DNA of 64,000 nucleotides from an uncultured Gilliamella sp. (GTDB taxonomy: Bacteria > Pseudomonadota > Gammaproteobacteria > Enterobacterales > Orbaceae): NCBI GenBank assembly GCA_945271295.1, contig CALYPG010000011.1, forward strand, positions 23,639 through 87,638, read 5' to 3'. The notes beneath the pieces were generated by a model. It made no database searches. It worked only from the letters and a program-made list of their open reading frames with translations, and was not told where the DNA came from. Positions 54,534 to 64,000 of this stretch are shown here, one piece after another. The first letter of the stretch is position 1; each line of letters starts with the position of its first letter. The translations under genes and the position numbers were made by a program.

Positions 54534-55531
54534 AATTAAATGAAACTCAAAGAGCAGCGATGGTTTTAATGGTGCTAGGCGAGGATCTAGCTGCAAAAAC
54601 ATTGCAATACCTTACATCAGAAGAAGTACAGAAGATTAGTAGTTCTATGGTGTCGTTGCCATCAATTTCTCAAGAAGAATTTAAAAGCATATTAAATCAA
54701 TGCCAAAAGGAACTTGAAGAATCTGCTATTTTAAGTATGAATACTAATGAGTATTTACGTTCAATATTAGAAAAATCGATGGGTACGGAGAAAGCTAACC
54801 GTTTACTCAATAAGTTGCTAGGAACAGATCAAGACAGAATAACCGATGGCATTGAAATGTTAAATCGTCTTGGTGCACCTCAAGTATTTGATCTAATCAA
54901 AAACGAGCATCCACAAATTATTGCTACTATTTTAATTCATCTCAATCGTGATTTAGCGGCTGATATTCTAAATTTATTTGATGATGAATTGCGTAATGAT
55001 GTTGTATTACGAATTGCTACTTTTGGCGAAGTTGATTCTTCTGCTTTAGAAGTGCTATCGTCATCGTTATCTACTATATTGCATAATCAAAATAATATTA
55101 GATCAGGCGATCTTGGTGGTGTGCATACCGCAGCAGAAATTATTAATCTTCTTAAAACCCAGCAAGAAGAGTCAGTTATTAATGCATTACGCGATTATGA
55201 TGATAATTTGGCGCAAAAAATTCTTAATGAAATGTTCTTGTTTGAAAATCTTGTTAATGTTGATAATAGAAGTATTCAACGTCTACTCAAAGACATTGAT
55301 AATGAAACATTGATAATTGCATTAAAAGGTGCATCGGTTGAAGTACAAGATAAATTATTGGGTAATATGCCACAAAGGGCTGCAGCTATTGTACGTGATG
55401 ATTTAGAAAATCGACAACCAGTTAAAGTTTCTCAAGTTGAAATTGAGCAGAAGAAGATTTTGGCTATTGTGCGTCGATTAGTAAAAAGTGGTGAAATGAT
55501 TATAAATAATGGTGAAGAAGATTATGTATAA
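54530..55531 (+). CDS. fliG: FliG, rotor switch protein
   Basis: 333 residues. It has the middle-domain motif EHPQ (NEHPQIIATIL, ~125), and the C-terminal torque helix region is conserved. It overlaps fliF by 4 bases (ATGA). Confidence 0.95.
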   Translation: MKLNETQRAAMVLMVLGEDLAAKTLQYLTSEEVQKISSSMVSLPSISQEEFKSILNQCQKELEESAILSMNTNEYLRSILEKSMGTEKANRLLNKLLGTDQDRITDGIEMLNRLGAPQVFDLIKNEHPQIIATILIHLNRDLAADILNLFDDELRNDVVLRIATFGEVDSSALEVLSSSLSTILHNQNNIRSGDLGGVHTAAEIINLLKTQQEESVINALRDYDDNLAQKILNEMFLFENLVNVDNRSIQRLLKDIDNETLIIALKGASVEVQDKLLGNMPQRAAAIVRDDLENRQPVKVSQVEIEQKKILAIVRRLVKSGEMIINNGEEDYV

Positions 55532-56282
55532 TCAGTCGGATTTATATGATTGGAAACCATTAATGTTTGAGGATTTATCCTCAAATAGCCGATCTCGATC
55601 ATCGACTAGCAAAATAAGTAAAGGGAAAAACTCTAATAAATCTAAATTACAATCGGAGATATCAGATGTTGATCCTGTAGCTAATGAATATGATTTTGAG
55701 CAACTAAAAGATGAAATAAAAGCACAAGCTTATCAGGAAGGATTTAATTTAGGTAAAGAAGAGGGTTTTGCTGCCGGTAAAGACCTAGGCTATGAACAAG
55801 GCTACCAGAAGGGGCAGCAAGAGGGACGTGAATATATTGAACAACAGTTAAATGAAGAAAAACTAAATACTGTTCAAGCTATTAAGGAATTGATAACTAA
55901 TTTCAAGCAATCTATCGATGATATTGATGAATTAGTTGCACCTAAATTAATCGAATTAGCTTTATTAGCAGCACAAAAAACGGTTGGCTCAATACCAGAA
56001 GTAAAACAAAAGCAGTTAGAGCACATTTTAAAAATGTTAATTGAACATTGCTCGTTGTTATCTGGATCTATTTCATTACATGTTAATCCAGATGATTTTG
56101 TTTGGCTTGAACCAATGTTTGGTGAGGAAATAAAACAGCATAATTGGCAAGTCATTGCTGATTCGGATATTGAATCGGGTGGATGTAAAATGTTTACCGA
56201 AACAAATGAAATTGATGCTAGTACTGTAGATCATTGGCAGATAATGTCAGATAGCTTATTAGAAGGTGGGGATAATCATTAA
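55524..56282 (+). CDS. fliH: FliH, regulator of the export ATPase
   Basis: 252 residues from ATG 55524, which overlaps the fliG end; an in-frame GTG or similar at 55509 is less likely since homology to FliH begins [13 protein letters not shown] row of glycines four residues apart ([22 protein letters not shown]) is the family GxxxG helix that forms the dimer. It binds FliI. Confidence 0.92.
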   Translation: MYNQSDLYDWKPLMFEDLSSNSRSRSSTSKISKGKNSNKSKLQSEISDVDPVANEYDFEQLKDEIKAQAYQEGFNLGKEEGFAAGKDLGYEQGYQKGQQEGREYIEQQLNEEKLNTVQAIKELITNFKQSIDDIDELVAPKLIELALLAAQKTVGSIPEVKQKQLEHILKMLIEHCSLLSGSISLHVNPDDFVWLEPMFGEEIKQHNWQVIADSDIESGGCKMFTETNEIDASTVDHWQIMSDSLLEGGDNH

Positions 56283-56283
56283 G

Positions 56284-57657
56284 GTGAGTTTTTCTTCTAA
56301 GTGGTCAGTAAAAATAACTCAAGCTATTGAACAGTTGCGATCGGTATCGTTGATACGTCAATATGGTCGATTAATTAAAGCATCAGGATTGGTACTAGAA
56401 GCGACAGGGTTAAAATTACCATTAGGTTCAAATTGCTTTGTTGAAAGACAAACACAAGGCAAAATTGAAGCGGTGGAATGTGAAGTGGTCGGTTTTCGGG
56501 CACAAACACTTTTCCTTATGCCTTTTGGATCTACCGATGGTATTTTATTGGGTGCTAGAGTTTTTACGTCACAATATGATTTAGCTCATTTTAAATATAA
56601 GTTATTGCCAGTTGGAATAGCTTTACTCGGACGGGTAATTGATGCTGCGGGTAATCCATTAGATGGAAAGCCTTTGCCAGAGGATGTCGAATATCAAGGA
56701 TTATCTAATAAAAACCTTAACCCTTTACAACGAACCCCGATTCATCAAGTACTTGATGTCGGCGTTAGAGCCATTAATGCCTTATTTACGATTGGTCGTG
56801 GGCAAAGAATGGGATTATTTGCTGGTTCAGGTATTGGGAAAAGTGTGTTACTTGGCATGATGGCCCGTTATACCGAAGCTGATATTATTGTGGTAGGCAT
56901 GATCGGTGAACGAGGTCGAGAAGTTAAGGATTTTATTGAAAATATTTTAGGAAAAAAAGGGTTAGCTCGCGCGGTAGTGGTTGCAGCACCAGCTGATGTT
57001 TCTCCGTTATTGCGTTTACAAGGTGCTGCCTATGCGACCAAGATTGCTGAAAATTTTCGTGATCAAGGGTTTAATGTTTTACTAATTATGGATTCATTAA
57101 CTCGTTATGCGATGGCACAACGTGAAATTGCTTTAGCTATAGGTGAACCCCCTGCAACTAAAGGATATCCACCTTCTGTATTTGCTAAATTACCAGCATT
57201 AGTTGAAAGGGCTGGTAATGATGCATCCGGGAAAGGTTCGATTACTGCTTTTTATACAGTATTGACAGAAGGGGATGATCAGCAAGATCCTATTGCCGAT
57301 TCGGCTAGAGCAATTTTAGATGGACATATTGTTTTATCACGGTTACTTGCGGAGTCTGGACATTATCCAGCAATTGATATTGAAGCGTCAATTAGCCGTG
57401 TGATGACAGATTTGACTTTACCTGAAGATGAGAAAAAATCGCGTTTGTTTAAACAACTTTTTTCAATTTATCAACGAAATCGTGATCTGATTAATGTTGG
57501 TGCTTATGTAGCAGGTACTGATCCTTTACTCGATAATGCAATAGCTTTATTCCCAGCAATGCAGAACTTTTTGCAACAAGATATTAATGAGTATTGTAGC
57601 TATCAGGAAGCTAAGCAGCAATTAGAGAGTATTGTTGAACCAACACAAGTTAATTAG
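56284..57657 (+). CDS. fliI: FliI, flagellar export ATPase
   Basis: About 457 residues. Walker [13 protein letters not shown], the ATPase motif [15 protein letters not shown] and the C-terminal export motif are typical of the F1-beta-like type III ATPases. Two GTG codons may start it (56266 or 56284). The FliI alignment begins at SFSSKWS, so 56284 is preferred; both lack a strong ribosome site and overlap or abut fliH. Confidence 0.94.
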   Translation: MSFSSKWSVKITQAIEQLRSVSLIRQYGRLIKASGLVLEATGLKLPLGSNCFVERQTQGKIEAVECEVVGFRAQTLFLMPFGSTDGILLGARVFTSQYDLAHFKYKLLPVGIALLGRVIDAAGNPLDGKPLPEDVEYQGLSNKNLNPLQRTPIHQVLDVGVRAINALFTIGRGQRMGLFAGSGIGKSVLLGMMARYTEADIIVVGMIGERGREVKDFIENILGKKGLARAVVVAAPADVSPLLRLQGAAYATKIAENFRDQGFNVLLIMDSLTRYAMAQREIALAIGEPPATKGYPPSVFAKLPALVERAGNDASGKGSITAFYTVLTEGDDQQDPIADSARAILDGHIVLSRLLAESGHYPAIDIEASISRVMTDLTLPEDEKKSRLFKQLFSIYQRNRDLINVGAYVAGTDPLLDNAIALFPAMQNFLQQDINEYCSYQEAKQQLESIVEPTQVN

Positions 57658-57662
57658 GAAAA

Positions 57663-58130
57663 ATGATGGGCAGTAAAAATCCAGGGCAATCAGATTTTTT
57701 GACGTTAAAGAATATAGCCCAAAAATCGGTAGATAATACATTGATTAAGTTAAAAAAAGCAAATGACGATTATAACAATGCTAAAGCGCAATTGGATATG
57801 CTAAATGATTATTATACCGAGTATCAACAAAAATTAACTGATGCTTTAACACTTGGCATTAAAGGTAATGAATTAAACAATTTTAATGCCTTTTTGTTTA
57901 CGATAGAAAAGGGAATTTTGCAGCAACAACAGTTATTGGCAACATTGAAAATGAAACAAAAACAGATTATTGATAAACTCAATGAATGCCAAAAAAAAGT
58001 AAAAGTTTATTCAAATTTATTAGAAAAGCAACAGCAACAATATCTGCAACAACAAAATCGGTTGCAACAAAAACTGACTGATGAATTTGCACAGCAACAA
58101 ATAGCAAGGAGAATATTAAATGAGCATTAA
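57663..58130 (+). CDS. fliJ: FliJ, export apparatus central stalk/chaperone
   Basis: 155 residues, an almost continuous Gln/Lys-rich coiled coil, as for FliJ (~147). It begins 5 bases after fliI and its end overlaps the fliK start. Confidence 0.88.
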   Translation: MMGSKNPGQSDFLTLKNIAQKSVDNTLIKLKKANDDYNNAKAQLDMLNDYYTEYQQKLTDALTLGIKGNELNNFNAFLFTIEKGILQQQQLLATLKMKQKQIIDKLNECQKKVKVYSNLLEKQQQQYLQQQNRLQQKLTDEFAQQQIARRILNEH

Positions 58131-59331
58131 TAATATTACGGATATTAAAATTATTCATCAATCAGGACGCTATGCAACTAATGAAATTAATTTATCTAGT
58201 GATGAAGTTGGTTTGTTTCAACAATTATTACAATCTAACCAGAGAAATATAAACCATGATGGGAAGTTGTTGCATAACGGTACAAAAGAACAAATCGCTA
58301 AAGCCAGTGATTCTGATGAGTTAGAGCAAGAACTTGATATTGTAGCTGTACTATTTCCACCAACATTAGATAGATTAGCTGAAGCTCAAAATAAATTTGC
58401 ACAGGAAGAAGGCACTGAAGATCATCATTTAAAAAATGGTTCATTAACAAAGACTATAACCAATCTCGTTAATTTAGCTGATATTAATCAAGAAAGTAAA
58501 GTTATCGTTCCTGATGGTGATGTTGTTGCAAACCAAGATGTAATAATTAGTAATCAGCAACCATCAATGCCTTTAACTAATACGGGGAGCCAATACCCAA
58601 TAATCCAAACGGCCCAACCGGATATCGATAATAAAACATTTACTTTAGAAACACAAAAGACAACGTCTTTATCTGATATTGAAGCATTAATGCGTGAGAG
58701 TGAATCTAATCACCCTTTTACCTCTGATAATGTTAGTAATTTAATGCAAAAAAATAATATGTTTGATGCAAATATGTTAGCTAGTACTGCAAATAACGAT
58801 ACGGCTATAAATAATACCGGTTTGCTAGCTTCGCAAGCTAATATGCAAAATCAGTCATTAACTCCAACAACACAAGTGCAGACAACATTGAATTTATCAA
58901 TGCCTATTAATATAGCACAGTGGCAAACATCGTTAACTCAACAGATTGTTATGTTTAGTCGGCAAAATATTCAAACGGCTGAAATTAAATTACATCCAGA
59001 AGAGTTAGGGTCATTGCATATTAAGTTAGCAATGGACGATGATAAAATGCATTTGCATATGATGGTTGCTCATACTGTAGTTAAAGGTGTAGTTGAATCA
59101 GCCATACCTCATTTGAGAACTTCGTTAGAAGAACAAGGTATTACACTTCAACAAACAGATATTAGTGATTTTTCTATGATGAATGATTCACAACAATCAG
59201 AAATGTTTAAACAACCAAATAATGACAAGCAACAAGTATCATTGTTAGGTACTGAAGATGAACAAGCGGCTGATCAATTATTATCTGTTGAAAAAAATTA
59301 CGTTTCAGCCGGTTTGAGTATATTTGCATAA
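58120..59331 (+). CDS. fliK: FliK, hook-length ruler
   Basis: 403 residues. A low-complexity N-terminal ruler (~1-270, rich in Asn, Gln, Ser, Thr) precedes the C-terminal Flg_hook domain with LHPEELGSLHIKLAMDDDKMH. That domain switches FlhB specificity when the hook is complete. The sequence overlaps fliJ by 11 bases. Confidence 0.92.
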   Translation: MSINNITDIKIIHQSGRYATNEINLSSDEVGLFQQLLQSNQRNINHDGKLLHNGTKEQIAKASDSDELEQELDIVAVLFPPTLDRLAEAQNKFAQEEGTEDHHLKNGSLTKTITNLVNLADINQESKVIVPDGDVVANQDVIISNQQPSMPLTNTGSQYPIIQTAQPDIDNKTFTLETQKTTSLSDIEALMRESESNHPFTSDNVSNLMQKNNMFDANMLASTANNDTAINNTGLLASQANMQNQSLTPTTQVQTTLNLSMPINIAQWQTSLTQQIVMFSRQNIQTAEIKLHPEELGSLHIKLAMDDDKMHLHMMVAHTVVKGVVESAIPHLRTSLEEQGITLQQTDISDFSMMNDSQQSEMFKQPNNDKQQVSLLGTEDEQAADQLLSVEKNYVSAGLSIFA

Positions 59332-59632
59332 AAAATTAAAATTAACATCAATGTTTAAAAACAATAGGTTGAGAAAATTGAAATCGTTGAATAGATGATA
59401 TTTTTATTGTCTATTCTTTAAATTAGTTTAATGGGTATGCTTTATTATTTGTAATATTTTTATGTATCCAATTATTACTCGTATGCTTGACCGAAATTTA
59501 AGCCGTTATGTTTTGTTTGATTTAAGAATCATCAATATTTAGGCATATTAAATGTTAATAATTTGTTTTTTCGATATTGCCAAGTTTAATTGGTTATGAG
59601 TTTTTTTAATTTCTATAGAGACTATAATAAAT
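59332..59632 (+). promoter_or_regulatory. Gap between fliK and fliL operons
   Basis: No gene is seen in 301 very AT-rich bases. GAATAGA and TCTATTC (about 59389-59417) can pair around a 14-nt loop and may end the fliFGHIJK transcript, and a promoter for fliLMNOPQR must lie downstream of it. I found no clear FlhDC box or sigma28 site. Confidence 0.4.
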
Positions 59633-60115
59633 ATGCCGATTACTATTAAAAATAAAAAAATGAGTGTTTATGATATAATACAGATCGTAATTACTCTATT
59701 AGCATTAATTGCAGCTGTTTATTTTTGGTATCAAAGTCAATCAAAAAGTACAACCAGGGCTCAACGTGATTCAGCTTCGCTTGCTTCATCACCGGTATTT
59801 TTTACGTTACAACCATTTACTATTTCATTATCTGTCTCGGAAGAGGGGGGTGAGATTAACCAAGTTTTATATGTAGGTATTGTGTTGCGTGTTGCGAATG
59901 AAAAACAAAAAAGCATATTAACTGAGTATTTGCCAGAAGTAAGAAGTGATATTTTATTGTTAGCATCTAAGCAAAATATTAATGAATTGAAAACTGAATC
60001 GGGAAAAATTGCATTACAAGAGCAAATTAAAGTTGCTTTGTCTCGGCAATATGGTGCTAGAAACAACGTAGTACGAATTGATGAAGTCTTATTTACCGAT
60101 TTTATTATACGGTGA
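59633..60115 (+). CDS. fliL: FliL, stator-associated protein
   Basis: 160 residues with one membrane helix near residues 11-33 and a periplasmic domain (FFTLQPFTISLSVSEEGGEINQVLYVGI). It ends in RIDEVLFTDFIIR, as FliL. It begins the fliLMNOPQR operon. Confidence 0.92.
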   Translation: MPITIKNKKMSVYDIIQIVITLLALIAAVYFWYQSQSKSTTRAQRDSASLASSPVFFTLQPFTISLSVSEEGGEINQVLYVGIVLRVANEKQKSILTEYLPEVRSDILLLASKQNINELKTESGKIALQEQIKVALSRQYGARNNVVRIDEVLFTDFIIR

Positions 60116-60120
60116 TTACC

Positions 60121-61164
60121 ATGTCTGATAAAAAGGAACTAAAAACAGATATCCACAAATCTAATAAAGCAGGGAAAATGTTAGATTCTGAATCAAAAAC
60201 TGAAAATAATTCATATCAAGATTCTGCTTCTTCCTTATCTATAGATAAGAAAGCTGGAGTTCGACCATATGATTTGTCTGTAAAACATAATTTTATTCCC
60301 GAACGGTTAACGGCGTTAGAAATTATTAATGTACGTTTTGCTCGTCAGTTTAGAATTGGCTTATTTAATCTATTGCAACGTAATATTGATGTTACTGTAT
60401 CACCTATTGTATTGCAAACGTTTGATGAATTTACGCATATTTCATCTTGGAGTCATTTAAATTTAATTCAGTTGAAACCTTTACTTGGGTCAAGCTTATT
60501 TTCATTCTCGTCTGAATTTGTGTTTCTTATTGTTGATACTCTATTTGGAGGTGAAGGCAATATTACAATGAAATCAAAACAACGTGAATTTACGCATACT
60601 GAACAACAAATCATAAAACGTGTATTAGATTTAGCTTTAACTATTTATCAAAATATATGGGCAAGTCTTTATACCATTGAAGTGGAATATATTCGATCTG
60701 AAATGCAAAGTAAGTTTACTAATATTACCAATTCCCCAGATGATATTGTCTTGACTTCAGTCTTTACGGTGGAAGTTGGTAAGAGTAAGGCTAATTTTTA
60801 TATTTGTATTCCTTATTTAATGGTTGAACCAATTAAAGATTTATTGATTAAGCCGCCAAGTGAACAACCATTTTATCAAAATGATGGTGTATGGATGAGT
60901 TCATTAACTAGCGGAATTAAACAATCAACGGTAGAATTAGTCGCTAATTTTAGCCAGATTGATACAACTGTAGCTAAACTTTTAGCATTAAAAGTGAATG
61001 ATATTTTATTGATAAATAAACCGACTTCTCTTGATGTCACTGTGGACGGTGTACCATTATTAAAAGGATGTTACGGTAAAGTTAATAAACAATATGCAAT
61101 TCAAGTAGAACAGGTAATTGATCCTGTATTAGAGCAATTGAATGAGGGAATATTGAATGACTGA
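60121..61164 (+). CDS. fliM: FliM, C-ring switch protein lacking the CheY-docking motif
   Basis: About 347 residues. The middle domain (RLTALEIINVRFARQFRIGLFNLLQR, LFGGEGN GGxG loop) and the C-terminal SpoA domain are well conserved with enteric FliM. The N-terminus is not: instead of the SQAEIDALL motif that binds CheY-P, it has about 50 polar residues (KSNKAGKMLDSESKTENNS) with no match. ATG 60121 is used; an in-frame GTG at 60112 adds only three residues. Since no che genes are seen, this motor probably does not respond to CheY. Confidence 0.94.
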   Translation: MSDKKELKTDIHKSNKAGKMLDSESKTENNSYQDSASSLSIDKKAGVRPYDLSVKHNFIPERLTALEIINVRFARQFRIGLFNLLQRNIDVTVSPIVLQTFDEFTHISSWSHLNLIQLKPLLGSSLFSFSSEFVFLIVDTLFGGEGNITMKSKQREFTHTEQQIIKRVLDLALTIYQNIWASLYTIEVEYIRSEMQSKFTNITNSPDDIVLTSVFTVEVGKSKANFYICIPYLMVEPIKDLLIKPPSEQPFYQNDGVWMSSLTSGIKQSTVELVANFSQIDTTVAKLLALKVNDILLINKPTSLDVTVDGVPLLKGCYGKVNKQYAIQVEQVIDPVLEQLNEGILND

Positions 61165-61537
61165 TGTCAAACAAAACGGTGATAATAATAACCAAACTAA
61201 TGTAAAAAGTGACGAATTGCCTACTAAGGAAGCAATTTTTGAAACACTATCACCACAACAAACTGACGATAAAAAACAAGATATTAATCTTATTTTAGAT
61301 GTCCCTGTAAGTATGAGTGTTGAACTTGGTAGAACTAAAATGGCGATTAAGGATCTGTTAAATTTGACACAAGGTACTGTCATTGCATTGGAAGGCTTTG
61401 CCGGTGAACCTTTAGATATTTTAATTAATGGTTATTTAATTGCACAAGGCGAAATTGTGGTAGTTGGTGACAATTATGGCGTACGAATTACTGATATTAT
61501 AACACCTTCAGAACGGGTACGTAGATTGAGTCGTTGA
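61157..61537 (+). CDS. fliN: FliN, C-ring switch protein
   Basis: 126 residues with the SpoA domain (ILDVPVSMSVELGRTKMAIKDLLNLTQGTVIALEGFAGEPLDILINGYLIA split over residues ~48-105) after a polar N-terminus. It overlaps fliM by 8 bases and its stop overlaps the fliO ATG. Confidence 0.95.
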   Translation: MTDVKQNGDNNNQTNVKSDELPTKEAIFETLSPQQTDDKKQDINLILDVPVSMSVELGRTKMAIKDLLNLTQGTVIALEGFAGEPLDILINGYLIAQGEIVVVGDNYGVRITDIITPSERVRRLSR

Positions 61538-61977
61538 TGAGTGATAGTCAATTAAATGATACTGAAAGTTCGGTTATAACAACAAAATCAATAGTAACTG
61601 ATCCCGCACCCGCACCAGATATGGGCTTATACTCACAAGCAGTAACATCAATTGCAACATCCTTTATTGGGATTATTGGTTTGATTTTGCTATTGGGTTG
61701 GTTAGTAAAGCGTTTTGGATGGAAAAAAAATGCGGATAATTTAATTGATGTGAAAGCTAGCTATATTATTAACCCTAAAGAGCGCATTATTTTAGTTCAT
61801 GTTGATAATCAGTTATTAGTAATTGGTGTTACAGCTCAACAGATGACATTATTACACACAATTAGCGAAGAACGTTCACAATTAATATTATCACAGGAAA
61901 AAAATATTAAGAGTGATGTGAAAAATAGTCTATTTCGACAAATATTACAATCAACTTTAAAAAGTAGAAAGGAATAA
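61537..61977 (+). CDS. fliO: FliO, export gate assembly protein
   Basis: 146 residues. A membrane helix at ~35-55 (IATSFIGIIGLILLLGWLVKRF) precedes a small cytoplasmic domain with HVDNQLLVIGVT. ATG 61537 shares a base with the fliN stop (TGATG). It helps FliP oligomerise. Confidence 0.9.
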   Translation: MSDSQLNDTESSVITTKSIVTDPAPAPDMGLYSQAVTSIATSFIGIIGLILLLGWLVKRFGWKKNADNLIDVKASYIINPKERIILVHVDNQLLVIGVTAQQMTLLHTISEERSQLILSQEKNIKSDVKNSLFRQILQSTLKSRKE

Positions 61978-61983
61978 CAGATC

Positions 61984-62724
61984 GTGCGGTTAAAATTTAC
62001 AATTTTGGTAAGTTTATTGTTGCTTAGCCAATATAGTTATGCTGAAGTCTTTCCGTTCTCGATTGTAAGTCAACCAGCACAGAATGGTGGGCAAAGTTGG
62101 TCATTGCCAGTTGAAACGTTAGTTTTTATTACATCGCTAACCTTTATTCCAGCAATTTTGCTTTTGATGACCAGTTTTACTCGTATCATTATAGTATTAG
62201 GTCTATTGCGAAATGCACTTGGAACACAATCAGCACCGCCTAATCAAGTTATTTTAGGTATTGCTTTGTTTATGACATTTTTTATTATGTCGCCAGTGTT
62301 TGATAAAATTTATCAAGATGCTTATGTACCTTATTCGCAAAATAAAATTACTATGCAAGAGGGTTTGACAACAGCAGCAAAACCATTACATGAATTTATG
62401 TTAACGCAAACTCGAGAAGCGGATCTTGCCTTATTTGTTAATATGGCACATCTTGGTGAGATACCAACGCGTGAAGATATTCCATTGAAGGTACTTGTCC
62501 CGGCTTTTGCGGTAAGTGAATTAAAGACAGCTTTCCAAATTGGATTTACTATTTTTATTCCTTTTCTGGTTATAGATCTCGTTGTTGCTAGTACCTTAAT
62601 GGCATTAGGGATGATGATGGTGCCGCCAGCAACAGTATCGCTACCTTTTAAATTAATGTTGTTTGTATTGGCTGATGGTTGGCACTTGTTGTTAGGTTCA
62701 TTAGCCCAAAGTTTTTTTAGTTGA
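61984..62724 (+). CDS. fliP: FliP, export gate protein
   Basis: 246 residues, the usual length. It has a cleavable signal peptide (~1-20) and four membrane segments, with [26 protein letters not shown] and the C-terminal [19 protein letters not shown] conserved. The start is GTG 61984 after AGGAATAACAGATC. Confidence 0.95.
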   Translation: MRLKFTILVSLLLLSQYSYAEVFPFSIVSQPAQNGGQSWSLPVETLVFITSLTFIPAILLLMTSFTRIIIVLGLLRNALGTQSAPPNQVILGIALFMTFFIMSPVFDKIYQDAYVPYSQNKITMQEGLTTAAKPLHEFMLTQTREADLALFVNMAHLGEIPTREDIPLKVLVPAFAVSELKTAFQIGFTIFIPFLVIDLVVASTLMALGMMMVPPATVSLPFKLMLFVLADGWHLLLGSLAQSFFS

Positions 62725-62732
62725 GGGAAAAT

Positions 62733-63002
62733 ATGCAAACAGAATATATTAGCAACCTTGCCATGCAGGCGATCAAGGTTGCAGCATCACTTGCAGGACC
62801 TTTGCTTTTAGCAGCATTAATTACTGGGTTAATTATTAGTTTACTCCAAGCTGCCACACAAATTAATGAAATGACATTATCTTTTATTCCTAAAATTCTA
62901 GCTGTTGTTATTGTATTAGTGATTTTAGGGCCATCAATGTTATTAATTATGACTGACTATATCAGAATAGTAATTACTGGTATTCCTAACTTAACTAATT
63001 AA
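62733..63002 (+). CDS. fliQ: FliQ, export gate protein
   Basis: 89 residues with two membrane helices (GPLLLAALITGLIISLLQAATQ and VIVLVILGPSMLLIM). ATG 62733 has GAGGGAAA upstream and fits the usual length of 89. Confidence 0.95.
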   Translation: MQTEYISNLAMQAIKVAASLAGPLLLAALITGLIISLLQAATQINEMTLSFIPKILAVVIVLVILGPSMLLIMTDYIRIVITGIPNLTN

Positions 63003-63013
63003 GTTTAATAGTC

Positions 63014-63808
63014 ATGGATTTTGACGTTAACAATTTATTTAATATCGATTATTTTCTATTAATTAGGAGTGGTTTTTTCCCTTTTGTTCGAATTTTATCC
63101 TTGATCATGGTGGCTCCAATCACCGGCGAAAGTGAAGTGCCTAGTCGTGTGCGAATAGGTTTGGCATTGCTTATTACTCTTTTACTTCCTCTCCCTTCAC
63201 TTGATAGTAATATTACAATATTTTCTTTTGTTGGTATTTGGATCATTCTACAACAAATCATCATTGGTATTATGATTGGTTTAACTATGCAATTTGCATT
63301 TGGGGCAATGAGATTTTCTGGTGAATTAATTGGTATGCAAATGGGACTAGGGATGGCAACCTTTTATGATCCAATCGGAGGGCCATCAACTTCGGTATTA
63401 TCACGCTTGATAAATATTGTAAGCTTATTGATTTTTTTAAGTTTGGACGGACATTTATGGTTACTCTACGGTTTATCATGTAGTTTTGATATTATTCCTG
63501 TCAGTATTATGCCATTAAAGGATAATGGTTATTTAGCTTTAATTGATGCAAGTGCATTAATCTTCGTTAATGGTATTATATTAGCATTACCTTTGATGAC
63601 ATTATTATTGATTGTTAATTTGTCATTAGGGCTGTTAAATCGAATCACCCCACAATTATCTATTTTTGTGGTCGGTTATCCTTTAACATTATTATTAGGA
63701 TTAACCATGTTAACTTATTTAATATCCTCCTTGCCAACCTTTGATGAGTATATTTTTGAACAAATGTTTGCCAAAATTTCTTCTATATTATGGTATTTAG
63801 TTGATTAA
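63014..63808 (+). CDS. fliR: FliR, export gate protein
   Basis: 264 residues with about six membrane segments. ILSLIMVAPITGESEVPSRVRIGLAL, GELIGMQMGLGMATFYDP and the C-terminal domain are typical of FliR. It is the last gene of the flagellar block. Confidence 0.95.
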   Translation: MDFDVNNLFNIDYFLLIRSGFFPFVRILSLIMVAPITGESEVPSRVRIGLALLITLLLPLPSLDSNITIFSFVGIWIILQQIIIGIMIGLTMQFAFGAMRFSGELIGMQMGLGMATFYDPIGGPSTSVLSRLINIVSLLIFLSLDGHLWLLYGLSCSFDIIPVSIMPLKDNGYLALIDASALIFVNGIILALPLMTLLLIVNLSLGLLNRITPQLSIFVVGYPLTLLLGLTMLTYLISSLPTFDEYIFEQMFAKISSILWYLVD

Positions 63809-64000
63809 ATATAATAAAAAAATATAGCAATACTGATTTAAAATTTAATCATTATAATATGTTTATGTAGATTCAATTAATTACAAGTAGCATGATATTG
63901 TTGTAAAAATGTTTCAGGTTAGCTATACGTTTCAGTATAAATTTAAGCCTACATTCAACATCTAAGTGCGAATCCAGTCAGTAAAAGGCTTCATAAGGTG
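63809..64000 (-). mobile_element. Post-fliR region with degenerate repeat (copy B) at the window edge
   Basis: The gap after fliR is AT-rich without a gene. Bases 63948-64000 repeat 41103-41154 at about 80%. Read leftward they give HLMKPFTDWIRT and a stop, which suggests the 3' end of a mobile gene whose body lies outside the window. The flagellar block ends here. Confidence 0.4.

Noticed and set aside
62331..62738. A 135-codon reverse frame opposite fliP
   Set aside because: Antisense shadow of a well-conserved gene, with no promoter or ribosome site seen.
1..64000. CRISPR array or prophage
   Set aside because: No series of regularly spaced identical repeats and no phage structural or integrase genes were seen.

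Overview
The window is AT-rich DNA from a gammaproteobacterium. The gene repertoire (flhDC-type flagellar control, treR-treB-treC, emrAB, RtcR/RtcB, Dcm/Vsr relatives) and the low GC suggest a host-associated lineage such as Orbaceae (Gilliamella/Frischella relatives). That assignment is inferred from gene style and base composition, not from a marker gene.

Left third (about 0.4-17.9 kb): an accessory island of RNA repair and DNA defence. The sigma54 activator gene rtcR diverges from an operon with a clear -24/-12 promoter, a long structured leader that contains a complete 76-nt tRNA-shaped element, a slipin/SPFH protein with five repeated N-terminal modules, the RNA ligase rtcB, and two genes of unknown function. 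Then come a LlaJI/McrBC-like restriction operon with vsr, a divergent cytosine methyltransferase with its own N-terminal HTH and a matching operator over its promoter, a RadC/JAB protein with an unusual tail, a small orphan gene, and a second RNA-repair operon (RNA ligase plus HD-polynucleotide kinase). The second repair operon has a structured leader, and a decayed fragment that may be a nucleotidyltransferase lies upstream.

Middle (18-28.2 kb): ordinary metabolic and efflux genes. These are emrA-emrB with an AraC-type regulator, the trehalose operon treR-treB-treC (perfect TreR palindrome and perfect CRP site before treB), a small secreted orphan protein, and an HxlR regulator divergent from an NAD(P)-binding oxidoreductase.

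Right half (28.4-63.8 kb): an almost complete flagellar system in one block: flhA-flhB, flgN-flgM-flgA, flgBCDEFGHIJ, flgL-flgK, motB-motA-flhC-flhD, fliA, fliC, fliDST, fliE, fliFGHIJK and fliLMNOPQR. Sigma28 promoters can be read before fliC, fliD, flgK and flgM. No chemotaxis gene is present here, and FliM lacks the N-terminal CheY-docking motif, which fits a motor that does not answer to CheY. Two sites carry traces of rearrangement: a decayed gap between flgJ and flgL, and the sequence after fliR. They share a degenerate repeat that looks like the 3' end of a transposase gene. A tandem duplication has left a truncated second fliE.

The parts most worth following are the RtcR-controlled RNA-repair operon with its embedded tRNA-like element, the second RNA-repair operon with a switch-like leader, the self-regulated methyltransferase promoter, and the CheY-independent FliM.
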